Part shown: piece after piece, positions 57,269 to 64,000 of the stretch | How positions within the stretch are numbered: the stretch's first letter is position 1 | Layout: every line of letters starts with the position of its first letter | NCBI GenBank assembly: GCA_013416405.1 | Contig: JACCET010000003.1 | Location: 1-64,000 of the forward strand | DNA length: 64,000 nt | Direction of reading: 5' to 3' | DNA from: Alcaligenaceae bacterium | GTDB taxonomy: Bacteria; Pseudomonadota; Gammaproteobacteria; Burkholderiales; Burkholderiaceae_B | The notes under the pieces: generated by a model | What the model saw: the letters and a program-made list of their open reading frames with translations, nothing else | Databases searched by the model: none | What the model was told of the DNA's origin: nothing | Program-made: the position numbers and the translations under genes

Positions 57269-57652
57269 TTATTCGGCTTCGACTTCTTCAACTTCCGGAC
57301 GGTCGACCAATTCCATGAAAGCCATGGGAGCATTGTCGCCTTGGCGGAAGCCCATTTTCAGAACACGGGTGTAGCCGCCATTACGCTCTTTGTAGCGGGG
57401 ACCGATTTCAGCAAACAACTTGATCACGGCGTCGCGATCACGCAGACGGGCGAAAGCCAAACGCTTGTTGGCCAGAGTTGGCTCTTTGCCCAATGTGATC
57501 AGCGGTTCGACAACGCGGCGCAGTTCTTTGGCTTTAGGCAAAGTGGTTTTGATAGCTTCGTGAGTAAGCAACGAAACGGCCATGTTGCGGAACATGGCAA
57601 GACGATGGCTACTGGTGCGATTTAGTTTACGCAATCCACTACGGTGACGCAT
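57269..57652 (-). CDS. rplQ: 50S ribosomal protein L17
   Basis: This 127-residue L17 begins [46 protein letters not shown], with an acidic C-terminal tail. It is a large-subunit protein near the peptide exit region. It is the last gene of the alpha operon, 158 bp after rpoA, and is followed by a strong terminator. Confidence 0.97.
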   Translation of the reverse strand: MRHRSGLRKLNRTSSHRLAMFRNMAVSLLTHEAIKTTLPKAKELRRVVEPLITLGKEPTLANKRLAFARLRDRDAVIKLFAEIGPRYKERNGGYTRVLKMGFRQGDNAPMAFMELVDRPEVEEVEAE

Positions 57653-57677
57653 GGTATTTTCCTTATGAATCTAAATT

Positions 57678-57703
57678 GGCAGGAGAACCTGCCGGTTAAC
57701 CGG
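57678..57703. repeat. Hairpin and 12-bp palindrome between rpoA and rplQ
   Basis: GGCAGG (57678-57683) pairs with CCTGCC (57688-57693), immediately followed by the self-complementary CCGGTTAACCGG at 57692-57703. The two structures overlap and would compete. They lie just upstream of rplQ and may tune its translation or processing. Confidence 0.45.
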
Positions 57704-57810
57704 ATCTTCTATCAGCCAGGCTGCGGTCCGGGTGAGGGCAAGACTTTAGCATATTTAGTGCCAGGTCTTTGTTGCCACGGGCACCCCTTGGGCTACCCGT
57801 GTATTACGTT

Positions 57811-58800
57811 TTAAGGACGTTCCAGACCCAGAGGAGGCCAGCTCTCGAGCTTCATGCCCAGAGTCAGGCCGCGTGCGGCAAGAACTTCCTTGATTTCGTT
57901 CAGCGACTTGCGACCCAGGTTGGGGGTCTTGAGCAGCTCGTTTTCGGTACGCTGGATAAGATCGCCGATGTAGTAGATGTTTTCGGCTTTCAGGCAGTTG
58001 GCCGAACGCACGGTCAGTTCCAGGTCGTCGACCGGACGCAGCAACACGGGATCGATCTGCTGGGCAGCACGCGATGGGGTATCGTCGTACGCATCGCCGG
58101 CGCCTTCCAGCGCGGCAAATACCGAGATCTGATCCATCAGGATGCGGGCCGATTGGCGAACTGCTTCTTCTGGCGACACAACGCCATTGGTTTCGATGTC
58201 GAGAACCAGTTTATCGAGGTCGGTACGCTGTTCAACCCGGGCGCTTTCCACGGCATAGCTGACACGACGCACAGGGCTGTACGATGCGTCGAGCAAGATA
58301 CGGCCTATGGTGTGAGTGCGATCATCGGACAAGGCACGAACGTTACCAGGCACATAGCCACGGCCCTGTTCAACCTTGATCTGCATTTCGAGCTTGCCGG
58401 CGTCGGTCAAGTTCGCAATGACGTGATCAGGGTTGATGATTTCTACATCGTGCGGCAATTCGATATCGCTGGCCAGCACAACACCGGCGCCTTGCTTGCG
58501 CAGCACCAGGGTGACTTCTTCGCGGTTATGCAGCTTGAACACCACGCCTTTCAGGTTCAACAGAATATCGACCACATCTTCACGAACGCCGGCAACGGTA
58601 GAGTACTCGTGAACCACGCCGGTCATTTGGATTTCGGTGGGCGCATAGCCCGTCATGGACGACAGCAAGATGCGGCGCAGGGCATTGCCCAGGGTGTGGC
58701 CATAGCCACGTTCGAATGGCTCCATCACGACACGAGCGTGATTTTTGCCTACGGGTTCGACTTCGATCGAACGGGGTTTCAGAAAACCTTGAGACAGCAT
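57811..58800 (-). CDS. rpoA: DNA-directed RNA polymerase subunit alpha
   Basis: This 329-residue alpha subunit has an N-terminal dimerisation domain ([36 protein letters not shown]) and a C-terminal domain with the DNA/activator-binding helix-hairpin-helix ([43 protein letters not shown]). It assembles core RNA polymerase. It is in the usual position between rpsD and rplQ. Confidence 0.98.
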   Translation of the reverse strand: MLSQGFLKPRSIEVEPVGKNHARVVMEPFERGYGHTLGNALRRILLSSMTGYAPTEIQMTGVVHEYSTVAGVREDVVDILLNLKGVVFKLHNREEVTLVLRKQGAGVVLASDIELPHDVEIINPDHVIANLTDAGKLEMQIKVEQGRGYVPGNVRALSDDRTHTIGRILLDASYSPVRRVSYAVESARVEQRTDLDKLVLDIETNGVVSPEEAVRQSARILMDQISVFAALEGAGDAYDDTPSRAAQQIDPVLLRPVDDLELTVRSANCLKAENIYYIGDLIQRTENELLKTPNLGRKSLNEIKEVLAARGLTLGMKLESWPPLGLERP

Positions 58801-58943
58801 GTGTATTCCTTTTCAATACCCTCGGCTCGTTACACCGATAAGGCTGACGGACTAACCGGTAAACCGGCAAATGAACCGCAAAGCCCACCTTCCGGACTGG
58901 GCCGGAAAAGTGGGCGATAAGCGGAGTTACTGCAATACTGCGA

Positions 58944-59567
58944 TTAGCGCGAGTACAGCTCGACAACCATCGATTCGTTGACGTCACGAGCGACATCAGC
59001 GCGATCAGGAGCCTGCTTGAACGTACCAGTAAGTTTGCTTGGATCGACTTCAACCCACTGGGGCAAGCCTTGGCCTGTGGCCAGATCCAGCGATTCACGG
59101 ATACGCAGTTGAGCCTTGGCTTTTTCACGGATCGAGATCACGTCACCAGCCTTGACCAGCATGGAAGCGATATCGGCGGTGTGGCCGTTGAGCTCGACGG
59201 CGCGGTGATTAACCAGCTGACGTGCTTCTGCGCGTGTCGAGCCAAAACCCATGCGATAGACGACGTTGTCCAGACGCGATTCCAGCAACTGAATCAGGGT
59301 CTCGCCAGTGTTGCCACGGCGACGCTCAGCTTCAGCAAAGTATTTGCGGAATTGCTTTTCCAGAACACCGTACATGCGCTTGAGCTTTTGCTTTTCACGC
59401 AGCTGCACACCGTAATCAGAGGTGCGGGCACCCGATGTACGGCCATGCTGACCGGGTTTGGACTCGATTTTGCATTTCGAGTCGAGTGAGCGACGAGCGC
59501 TCTTCAAGAACAAATCTGTACCCTCGCGACGCGAGAGTTTGCATTTAGGTCCAATATAACGTGCCAT
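58944..59567 (-). CDS. rpsD: 30S ribosomal protein S4
   Basis: This 207-residue S4 begins [33 protein letters not shown] and has a central S4 RNA-binding domain ([34 protein letters not shown]). It is a primary 16S rRNA binder and the autogenous translational repressor of the alpha operon in enterobacteria. It lies 11 bp after rpsK. Confidence 0.98.
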   Translation of the reverse strand: MARYIGPKCKLSRREGTDLFLKSARRSLDSKCKIESKPGQHGRTSGARTSDYGVQLREKQKLKRMYGVLEKQFRKYFAEAERRRGNTGETLIQLLESRLDNVVYRMGFGSTRAEARQLVNHRAVELNGHTADIASMLVKAGDVISIREKAKAQLRIRESLDLATGQGLPQWVEVDPSKLTGTFKQAPDRADVARDVNESMVVELYSR

Positions 59568-59578
59568 GATGCTTCCTC

Positions 59579-59980
59579 TTAGATGCGACGACGCTTGGGC
59601 GGGCGGCAGCCGTTATGCGGCACGGGCGTGATGTCTGAGATGCTGGAGATTTTGATACCCAGAGCATTCAGTGCACGCACGGACGATTCACGGCCAGGGC
59701 CGGGCCCTTTGATGCGAACTTCTAGTGTTTTGATGCCATATTCCAACGCTACGCGACCTGCCGACTCGGCTGCCACCTGGGCGGCAAACGGTGTGGACTT
59801 ACGCGAGCCTTTGAAACCTGCACCACCCGATGTTGCCCAGGACAATGCGTTGCCCTGACGATCGGTAATAGTGATGATCGTGTTGTTGAAGGACGCGTGA
59901 ACGTGCGCAATGCCGTCCGAGACGCTCTTCTTGATTTTTTTGCGTACGCGCGATGCGCCGCTGTTGGAAGCTTTCGCCAT
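59579..59980 (-). CDS. rpsK: 30S ribosomal protein S11
   Basis: This 133-residue S11 has [43 protein letters not shown] and the C-terminal [18 protein letters not shown] signature. It forms part of the small-subunit platform. It lies between rpsM and rpsD. Confidence 0.98.
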   Translation of the reverse strand: MAKASNSGASRVRKKIKKSVSDGIAHVHASFNNTIITITDRQGNALSWATSGGAGFKGSRKSTPFAAQVAAESAGRVALEYGIKTLEVRIKGPGPGRESSVRALNALGIKISSISDITPVPHNGCRPPKRRRI

Positions 59981-59994
59981 CTTCTATTCCTCGA

Positions 59995-60360
59995 TTATTT
60001 CTTCAGGGAAGCAGCAGCGCGGCGCGGCCCCTTGCGGGTGCGGGCGTTGGTACGGGTGCGTTGACCACGTACAGGCAAGCCACGCTTGTGGCGCATGCCC
60101 CGATAAGTTCCCAAGTCGATCAAACGCTTGATCGAAAGTTGTACTTCGCGACGCAAATCACCTTCAACCGAGAACACGCCAATGTGTTCGCGGATACGCT
60201 CGAGTTCGGCGTCGGTCAGATCCTTGACCTTTTTGGAAAGTTCGATACCAGCGGATTCGCAGATTTTGCGAGCGCGAGTGCGACCAATACCAAAAATCGC
60301 GGTAAGACCGATTTCGGCGTGTTGATGCGGCGGAATGTTGATGCCAGCAATACGGGCCAT
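59995..60360 (-). CDS. rpsM: 30S ribosomal protein S13
   Basis: This 121-residue S13 has a helix-two-turn-helix ([34 protein letters not shown]) and a basic C-terminal tail ([26 protein letters not shown]) that contacts P-site tRNA in the subunit head. It is the first gene of the alpha operon proper, after rpmJ. Confidence 0.98.
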   Translation of the reverse strand: MARIAGINIPPHQHAEIGLTAIFGIGRTRARKICESAGIELSKKVKDLTDAELERIREHIGVFSVEGDLRREVQLSIKRLIDLGTYRGMRHKRGLPVRGQRTRTNARTRKGPRRAAASLKK

Positions 60361-60392
60361 GACTGTTCCTTGTTAAATCCGTTGCGCCAGGC

Positions 60393-60506
60393 TTAGCCTT
60401 GACGCTGCTTGTGACGTGGGTCGGTGCAAATGACGCGCACCACGCCGTGACGTTTAATGATCTTGCAGTGGCGGCAGATCCGCTTTACCGATGCCATTAC
60501 CTTCAT
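60393..60506 (-). CDS. rpmJ: 50S ribosomal protein L36
   Basis: This 37-residue protein begins [20 protein letters not shown] and has zinc ligands Cys11, Cys14, Cys27 and His32, the zinc-binding (C+) form of L36. It starts at ATG 60506 and stops at TAA 60393-60395. It lies between infA and rpsM in the standard spc/alpha order. Confidence 0.95.
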   Translation of the reverse strand: MKVMASVKRICRHCKIIKRHGVVRVICTDPRHKQRQG

Positions 60507-60537
60507 GGTTGACTCCTAGTTTCCTGTAACCGGCCGC

Positions 60538-60756
60538 TTATTTAGAGCGGAAAACAATTCTGGCACGCGACAGATCATAGGGCGTGAGTTCCACTGTGAC
60601 CTTGTCACCCGGCAGAATCCGGATGTAATGCATACGCATCTTGCCTGATATATGACCCAATACCACATGGCCGTTTTCGAGTTCGATGCGAAAAGTTGCG
60701 TTGGGAAGGTTCTCGAGAACCTCTCCTTGCATTTGTATGACGTCGTCCTTTGCCAT
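60538..60756 (-). CDS. infA: Translation initiation factor IF-1
   Basis: This 72-residue S1-like OB-fold protein ([53 protein letters not shown]...) occupies the ribosomal A site during initiation. It is placed directly after secY with a 6-bp gap, a typical betaproteobacterial arrangement. Confidence 0.97.
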   Translation of the reverse strand: MAKDDVIQMQGEVLENLPNATFRIELENGHVVLGHISGKMRMHYIRILPGDKVTVELTPYDLSRARIVFRSK

Positions 60757-60762
60757 ATCTTT

Positions 60763-62088
60763 TTACCGCATGGGCAGCCCGGTACCCTTGAAGTTCGCCT
60801 TCTTGAGCAGCGAGTCGTATTGGTGAGACATCATGTAGGCTTGCGCCTGTGCCATGAAGTCCATGGTAACCACCACGATAATCAACAACGACGTACCACC
60901 AAAGTAGAACGGTACATTCCAGCGTGCTTGCATAAGTTCTGGCAACAAACACACCAGTGTTATATACAAGGCGCCTGCCAGGGTCAGTCTCATTAGTATC
61001 TTGTCGATATAGCGAGCGGTTTGATCACCTGGCCGGATACCCGGAACGAATGCACCACTTTTCTTAAGGTTGTCTGCCGTTTCACGACTATTGAACACCA
61101 ACGCTGTATAAAAGAAGCAAAAGAAAATAATAGCGGCGGAATACAACGTAATGTATAGCGGTTGCCCGGGCGACAGTACAGCAGCCAGATCACCCAGCCA
61201 CCGCATGTTCGGATTGCTGGAGAACCAACTGGTGACCGTAGCAGGCAGCAAGATGATGGACGAAGCGAAGATGGGCGGGATAACCCCGGACATATTCAGC
61301 TTGAGCGGCAAATGTGAACTTTGCCCGCCATAGATCTTATTGCCAACCTGACGCTTCGCATAGTTGACCGTAACGCGGCGTTGACCGCGCTCGACGAACA
61401 CAACAAAGTAGGTAACAGCGATAACCATCACGAAAATGAACAGCGCCGACAACACCGACATGCTATCCGTACGTACCAGGTCGAGCATTCCTGCCAGTGC
61501 GCTGGGCAAGCCCGCGACAATACCGGCAAAAATCAGTATGGATATACCGTTGCCCAAACCGCGCTCGGTAATCTGTTCGCCTAACCACATCAGGAACATC
61601 GTGCCGGTTACCAACGTTACTACGGTGGTAAAGCGGAACAACATGCCTGGATCAATGGCCAGACCTGGCTGTGATTCCAGGGCAACCGAAATACCGACTG
61701 CCTGTATCAAAGCCAGAAACACCGTACCGTAACGGGTGTACTGGGTAATCTTGCGACGCCCCGATTCACCCTCTTTCTTGATCGCTTCAAGCGTAGGCAC
61801 CACCACCGCCATCAACTGCATAATGATGGAAGCGGAGATGTACGGCATGATGCCCAACGCGAATACTGAGAAACGCTCGAGCGCGCCACCCGAAAACATG
61901 TTGAACAAACCCAGGATACCGCTCTGGTTTTGCTGGAACATGTCGGCCAGTGCATCCGGATTGATGCCCGGAACGGGAATGTGAGTTCCCAGGCGATAGA
62001 CCACCAAGGCGAGAATCAGGAACACAATACGACGCTTTAAATCGCCGTATTTAGGGCCTGCTTTACTCTGTGCCTGAGCTTTAGCCAC
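60763..62088 (-). CDS. secY: Preprotein translocase subunit SecY
   Basis: This 441-residue channel subunit of the SecYEG translocon has ten predicted transmembrane segments. The plug region follows [32 protein letters not shown], and the cytoplasmic loops contain [33 protein letters not shown]. It lies 9 bp after rplO in the spc operon. Confidence 0.98.
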   Translation of the reverse strand: MAKAQAQSKAGPKYGDLKRRIVFLILALVVYRLGTHIPVPGINPDALADMFQQNQSGILGLFNMFSGGALERFSVFALGIMPYISASIIMQLMAVVVPTLEAIKKEGESGRRKITQYTRYGTVFLALIQAVGISVALESQPGLAIDPGMLFRFTTVVTLVTGTMFLMWLGEQITERGLGNGISILIFAGIVAGLPSALAGMLDLVRTDSMSVLSALFIFVMVIAVTYFVVFVERGQRRVTVNYAKRQVGNKIYGGQSSHLPLKLNMSGVIPPIFASSIILLPATVTSWFSSNPNMRWLGDLAAVLSPGQPLYITLYSAAIIFFCFFYTALVFNSRETADNLKKSGAFVPGIRPGDQTARYIDKILMRLTLAGALYITLVCLLPELMQARWNVPFYFGGTSLLIIVVVTMDFMAQAQAYMMSHQYDSLLKKANFKGTGLPMR

Positions 62089-62097
62089 CGTTGCCCC

Positions 62098-62538
62098 TTA
62101 AGCCAGCGAACCGCCGGCAGCTTCGATTGCGGCGCGAGCGCCGGCCGTTGCTGCAATGCCTTTCAGTGCGACCTTGCGCGTCAGTTCGCCGGACTTGATG
62201 ACCTTGGCAAAACGAACGGCTTGGCCTACCACGCCGGCCTGCTTGAGTACTTGCACATCGATTTCATCGACAGGCAGGCGCTCGAGGTCGGACAGACGTA
62301 CTTCGGCGGACAGATGCTGACCCATAGGCGTGAAACCACGCTTGGGCAAGCGGCGTTGCAAAGGCATTTGACCGCCTTCAAAGCCGACTTTATGGAAACC
62401 GCCAGTACGCGATTTTTGACCTTTATGGCCACGGCCAGCGGTTTTACCCAGGCCCGAGCCTATGCCACGACCAACACGGCGGCGAGCACGTTTGCTGCCT
62501 TCGGCTGGTGATAGCGTATTAAGTTGAGTTTCTGACAT
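62098..62538 (-). CDS. rplO: 50S ribosomal protein L15
   Basis: This 146-residue L15 has a basic Gly/Arg-rich N-terminal extension ([34 protein letters not shown]) and a globular C-terminal domain. It is a late-assembly large-subunit protein. It lies between rpmD and secY. Confidence 0.98.
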   Translation of the reverse strand: MSETQLNTLSPAEGSKRARRRVGRGIGSGLGKTAGRGHKGQKSRTGGFHKVGFEGGQMPLQRRLPKRGFTPMGQHLSAEVRLSDLERLPVDEIDVQVLKQAGVVGQAVRFAKVIKSGELTRKVALKGIAATAGARAAIEAAGGSLA

Positions 62539-62549
62539 CCCGATTCCTT

Positions 62550-62735
62550 TCAGGCTTCCGAGACGGTAACGAGGTAATCCACTTTACGGATCATCCCACG
62601 CACCTCGGGCGTATCGTTCAACACACGGCTGCTGTTAATGCGACCCAGGCCCAGACCACGCACGGTTGCGCGGTGAGATACCTTGGTGCCGATGACAGAG
62701 CGCACGAGAGTTACTTTGATTTGCTTCTGTGCCAT
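62550..62735 (-). CDS. rpmD: 50S ribosomal protein L30
   Basis: This 61-residue L30 ([53 protein letters not shown]) is of the ferredoxin-like fold. It lies 3 bp after rpsE and 11 bp before rplO. Confidence 0.97.
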   Translation of the reverse strand: MAQKQIKVTLVRSVIGTKVSHRATVRGLGLGRINSSRVLNDTPEVRGMIRKVDYLVTVSEA

Positions 62736-62738
62736 GAC

Positions 62739-63260
62739 TTACCCCAGAATTTCTTCTACCGACTTGCCGCGCTTGGCAGCCACTTCGGCAGGAGTCGAGC
62801 AGGCACGCAAGCCGTTAAGCGTTGCGCGGACCAAGTTGTAAGGATTGCTGGAGCCCAGGCTCTTTGCAACCACGTTACGAACGCCCATCACTTCGAAAAT
62901 AGCGCGCATTGGGCCGCCGGCGATAACACCGGTACCTTCTGCTGCTGGCGAAATGAGAACGGTGGAAGCGCCGTGCTTGCCGACTACGGTGTGATGCAGG
63001 GTGCCGTTCTTAAGCGCCACCTTGACCAGACCGCGACGTGCCTGTTCCATTGCTTTTTGTACAGCGACGGGTACTTCACGGGCCTTTCCTTTGCCCATGC
63101 CGATACGGCCGTCGCCATCGCCTACCACGGTCAAGGCAGCAAAGCTCATGGTGCGACCACCCTTGACCACTTTGCTGACGCGATTGACCGCAATCATTTT
63201 TTCACGCAAGCCGTCGTCGTTTTCTTTTTCGGCGGCGTGCCTGCCTTGTGCTTTAGCCAT
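62739..63260 (-). CDS. rpsE: 30S ribosomal protein S5
   Basis: This 173-residue S5 has the N-terminal dsRBD-like domain ([57 protein letters not shown]) and a C-terminal domain with [17 protein letters not shown]-like sequence. It is involved in decoding fidelity and mRNA unwinding. Confidence 0.98.
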   Translation of the reverse strand: MAKAQGRHAAEKENDDGLREKMIAVNRVSKVVKGGRTMSFAALTVVGDGDGRIGMGKGKAREVPVAVQKAMEQARRGLVKVALKNGTLHHTVVGKHGASTVLISPAAEGTGVIAGGPMRAIFEVMGVRNVVAKSLGSSNPYNLVRATLNGLRACSTPAEVAAKRGKSVEEILG

Positions 63261-63275
63261 TTGACAATTCCTTGC

Positions 63276-63641
63276 TTAGAACTTCAGGCCGGCTTCACGC
63301 GCGGCGTCGGCCAACGCTTTGACGCGGCCATGATAACGGAAGCCCGAACGATCAAAGGCAACCAGCTCGATACCGGCAGCTTTTGCTTTTTCGGCTACGC
63401 GCTTGCCGACCACGCCAGCAGCGGCAACGTTACCGCCGTTGACATTCTGGCTAGCGAGCTCTTTGCGTACTTCGGGCTCAAGCGTTGAAGCGCTAACGAG
63501 CACACGATCGCCTTCCGGCGAAATAATATTTGCGTAAATGTGCAGATTCGAGCGGTAAATCGAGAGGCGATGTACACGCAACTCTGAGATTTTCCGACGA
63601 GTCGCAACAGAGCGACGCAAACGGGAGATTTTCTTGTCCAT
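63276..63641 (-). CDS. rplR: 50S ribosomal protein L18
   Basis: This 121-residue 5S-rRNA-binding protein starts with a basic N-terminus ([40 protein letters not shown]) and ends with the conserved [24 protein letters not shown]. It lies between rplF and rpsE. Confidence 0.98.
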   Translation of the reverse strand: MDKKISRLRRSVATRRKISELRVHRLSIYRSNLHIYANIISPEGDRVLVSASTLEPEVRKELASQNVNGGNVAAAGVVGKRVAEKAKAAGIELVAFDRSGFRYHGRVKALADAAREAGLKF

Positions 63642-63662
63642 AATTCGTCCTTGCCTGCGCGC

Positions 63663-64000
63663 TTATTTCTTCTTGGTTTCTTTGATGATGACGCGTTCAT
63701 CGGCATAACGCACACCCTTGCCCTTGTAGGGTTCGGGTTCGCGATAAGCACGAATCTCAGCTGCCACCTGTCCAACGACCTGCTTGTTGGAACCCTTGAT
63801 GACGATCTCGGTTTGAGTGGGGCACTCGACCTTGATGCCAGCAGGCATGCTGTGAACGATATCGTGAGAGAAACCAAGCTGCAACTTCAGGGCCTCGCCT
63901 TGAACCTGAGCGCGGAAACCCACGCCAACCAGATTCAAACGACGCTCGAAGCCTTTGCTGACGCCAGTTACCATATTGGCAACCAATGCGCGCACAGTAC
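63663..64000 (-). CDS. rplF: 50S ribosomal protein L6, 5' part outside window
   Basis: This is the C-terminal ~112 residues of L6 ([34 protein letters not shown]...[58 protein letters not shown]), covering the second of its two related domains. Family length is about 177 residues. The Met at 63995 is internal, and the gene continues beyond 64000. Confidence 0.97.
   Translation of the reverse strand, partial: TVRALVANMVTGVSKGFERRLNLVGVGFRAQVQGEALKLQLGFSHDIVHSMPAGIKVECPTQTEIVIKGSNKQVVGQVAAEIRAYREPEPYKGKGVRYADERVIIKETKKK

Noticed and set aside
57769-58920. 383-codon plus-strand frame
   Set aside because: It is antisense to rpoA.
62673-63488. 271-codon plus-strand frame
   Set aside because: It is antisense to rpsE and rplR.

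Overview
The window reads as the chromosome of a betaproteobacterium of the Burkholderiales, most likely an Alcaligenaceae (Bordetella/Achromobacter/Pusillimonas-like). The evidence is the core gene order from ssb to the ribosomal operon (uvrA, dgt-aroB-aroK, mrcA, lysA, ccsB-resB-cytochrome c4, engB-hemB, dsbD-cutA, rplQ-rpoA-rpsD...), several Bug/TctC-type receptors, and moderately high GC with Burkholderiales-like proteins. I assigned this by recognition, not by a database search.

1-6.9 kb is a mobile-element scrapyard. An IS21-like end abuts a 5'-truncated large serine recombinase gene. That gene abuts a truncated, frameshifted IS66 element, followed by an IS3 orfB remnant. A TetR gene with a lost divergent partner comes next, and then an intact DDE insertion sequence with matching terminal repeats.

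6.9-18.7 kb is an accessory metabolic region. It holds an orphan VanA-like Rieske oxygenase with a 40-residue membrane peptide gene behind it, and a 2OG-Fe(II) oxygenase. A six-gene operon on the minus strand runs PLP lyase (D-cysteine desulfhydrase / L-cysteate sulfo-lyase type), glutamate/aspartate-type ABC importer, Asp/Glu racemase, under a divergent LysR gene. An MFS exporter, a solute-binding protein without a signal peptide, and a GntR protein missing its first DNA-binding domain follow.

18.7-35.1 kb is a large acyl-CoA catabolic island. A 13-gene minus-strand array contains Bug receptor, acyl-CoA ligase, Bug receptor, acyl-CoA dehydrogenase, SDR, enoyl-CoA hydratase, FadA6-like thiolase, nitronate-monooxygenase-like flavoprotein, CaiB CoA-transferase, a heteromeric acyl-CoA dehydrogenase pair, enoyl-CoA hydratase and TetR. 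It diverges from gntR - Ltp2-like thiolase-fold protein - DUF35 protein. The two arms share a promoter region with a FadR-type palindrome. Together they encode activation, beta-oxidation and an aldol-cleavage module, as seen in steroid and other alicyclic acid pathways. The substrate is unknown, and this is the most interesting system in the window.

35.1-35.9 kb holds a broken tyrosine recombinase and marks the edge of the accessory DNA. From ssb (35.9 kb) to the end the content is core: replication/repair (ssb, uvrA, dgt), shikimate pathway, peptidoglycan synthesis, lysine synthesis, cytochrome c maturation, haem synthesis, thiol-disulfide exchange, and the alpha/spc ribosomal operon, which runs on the minus strand and leaves the window inside rplF. 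Two adjacent structured intergenic elements, each bounded by perfect 18-bp inverted repeats, lie at 54.1-54.7 kb. No rRNA, tRNA or CRISPR array was seen.
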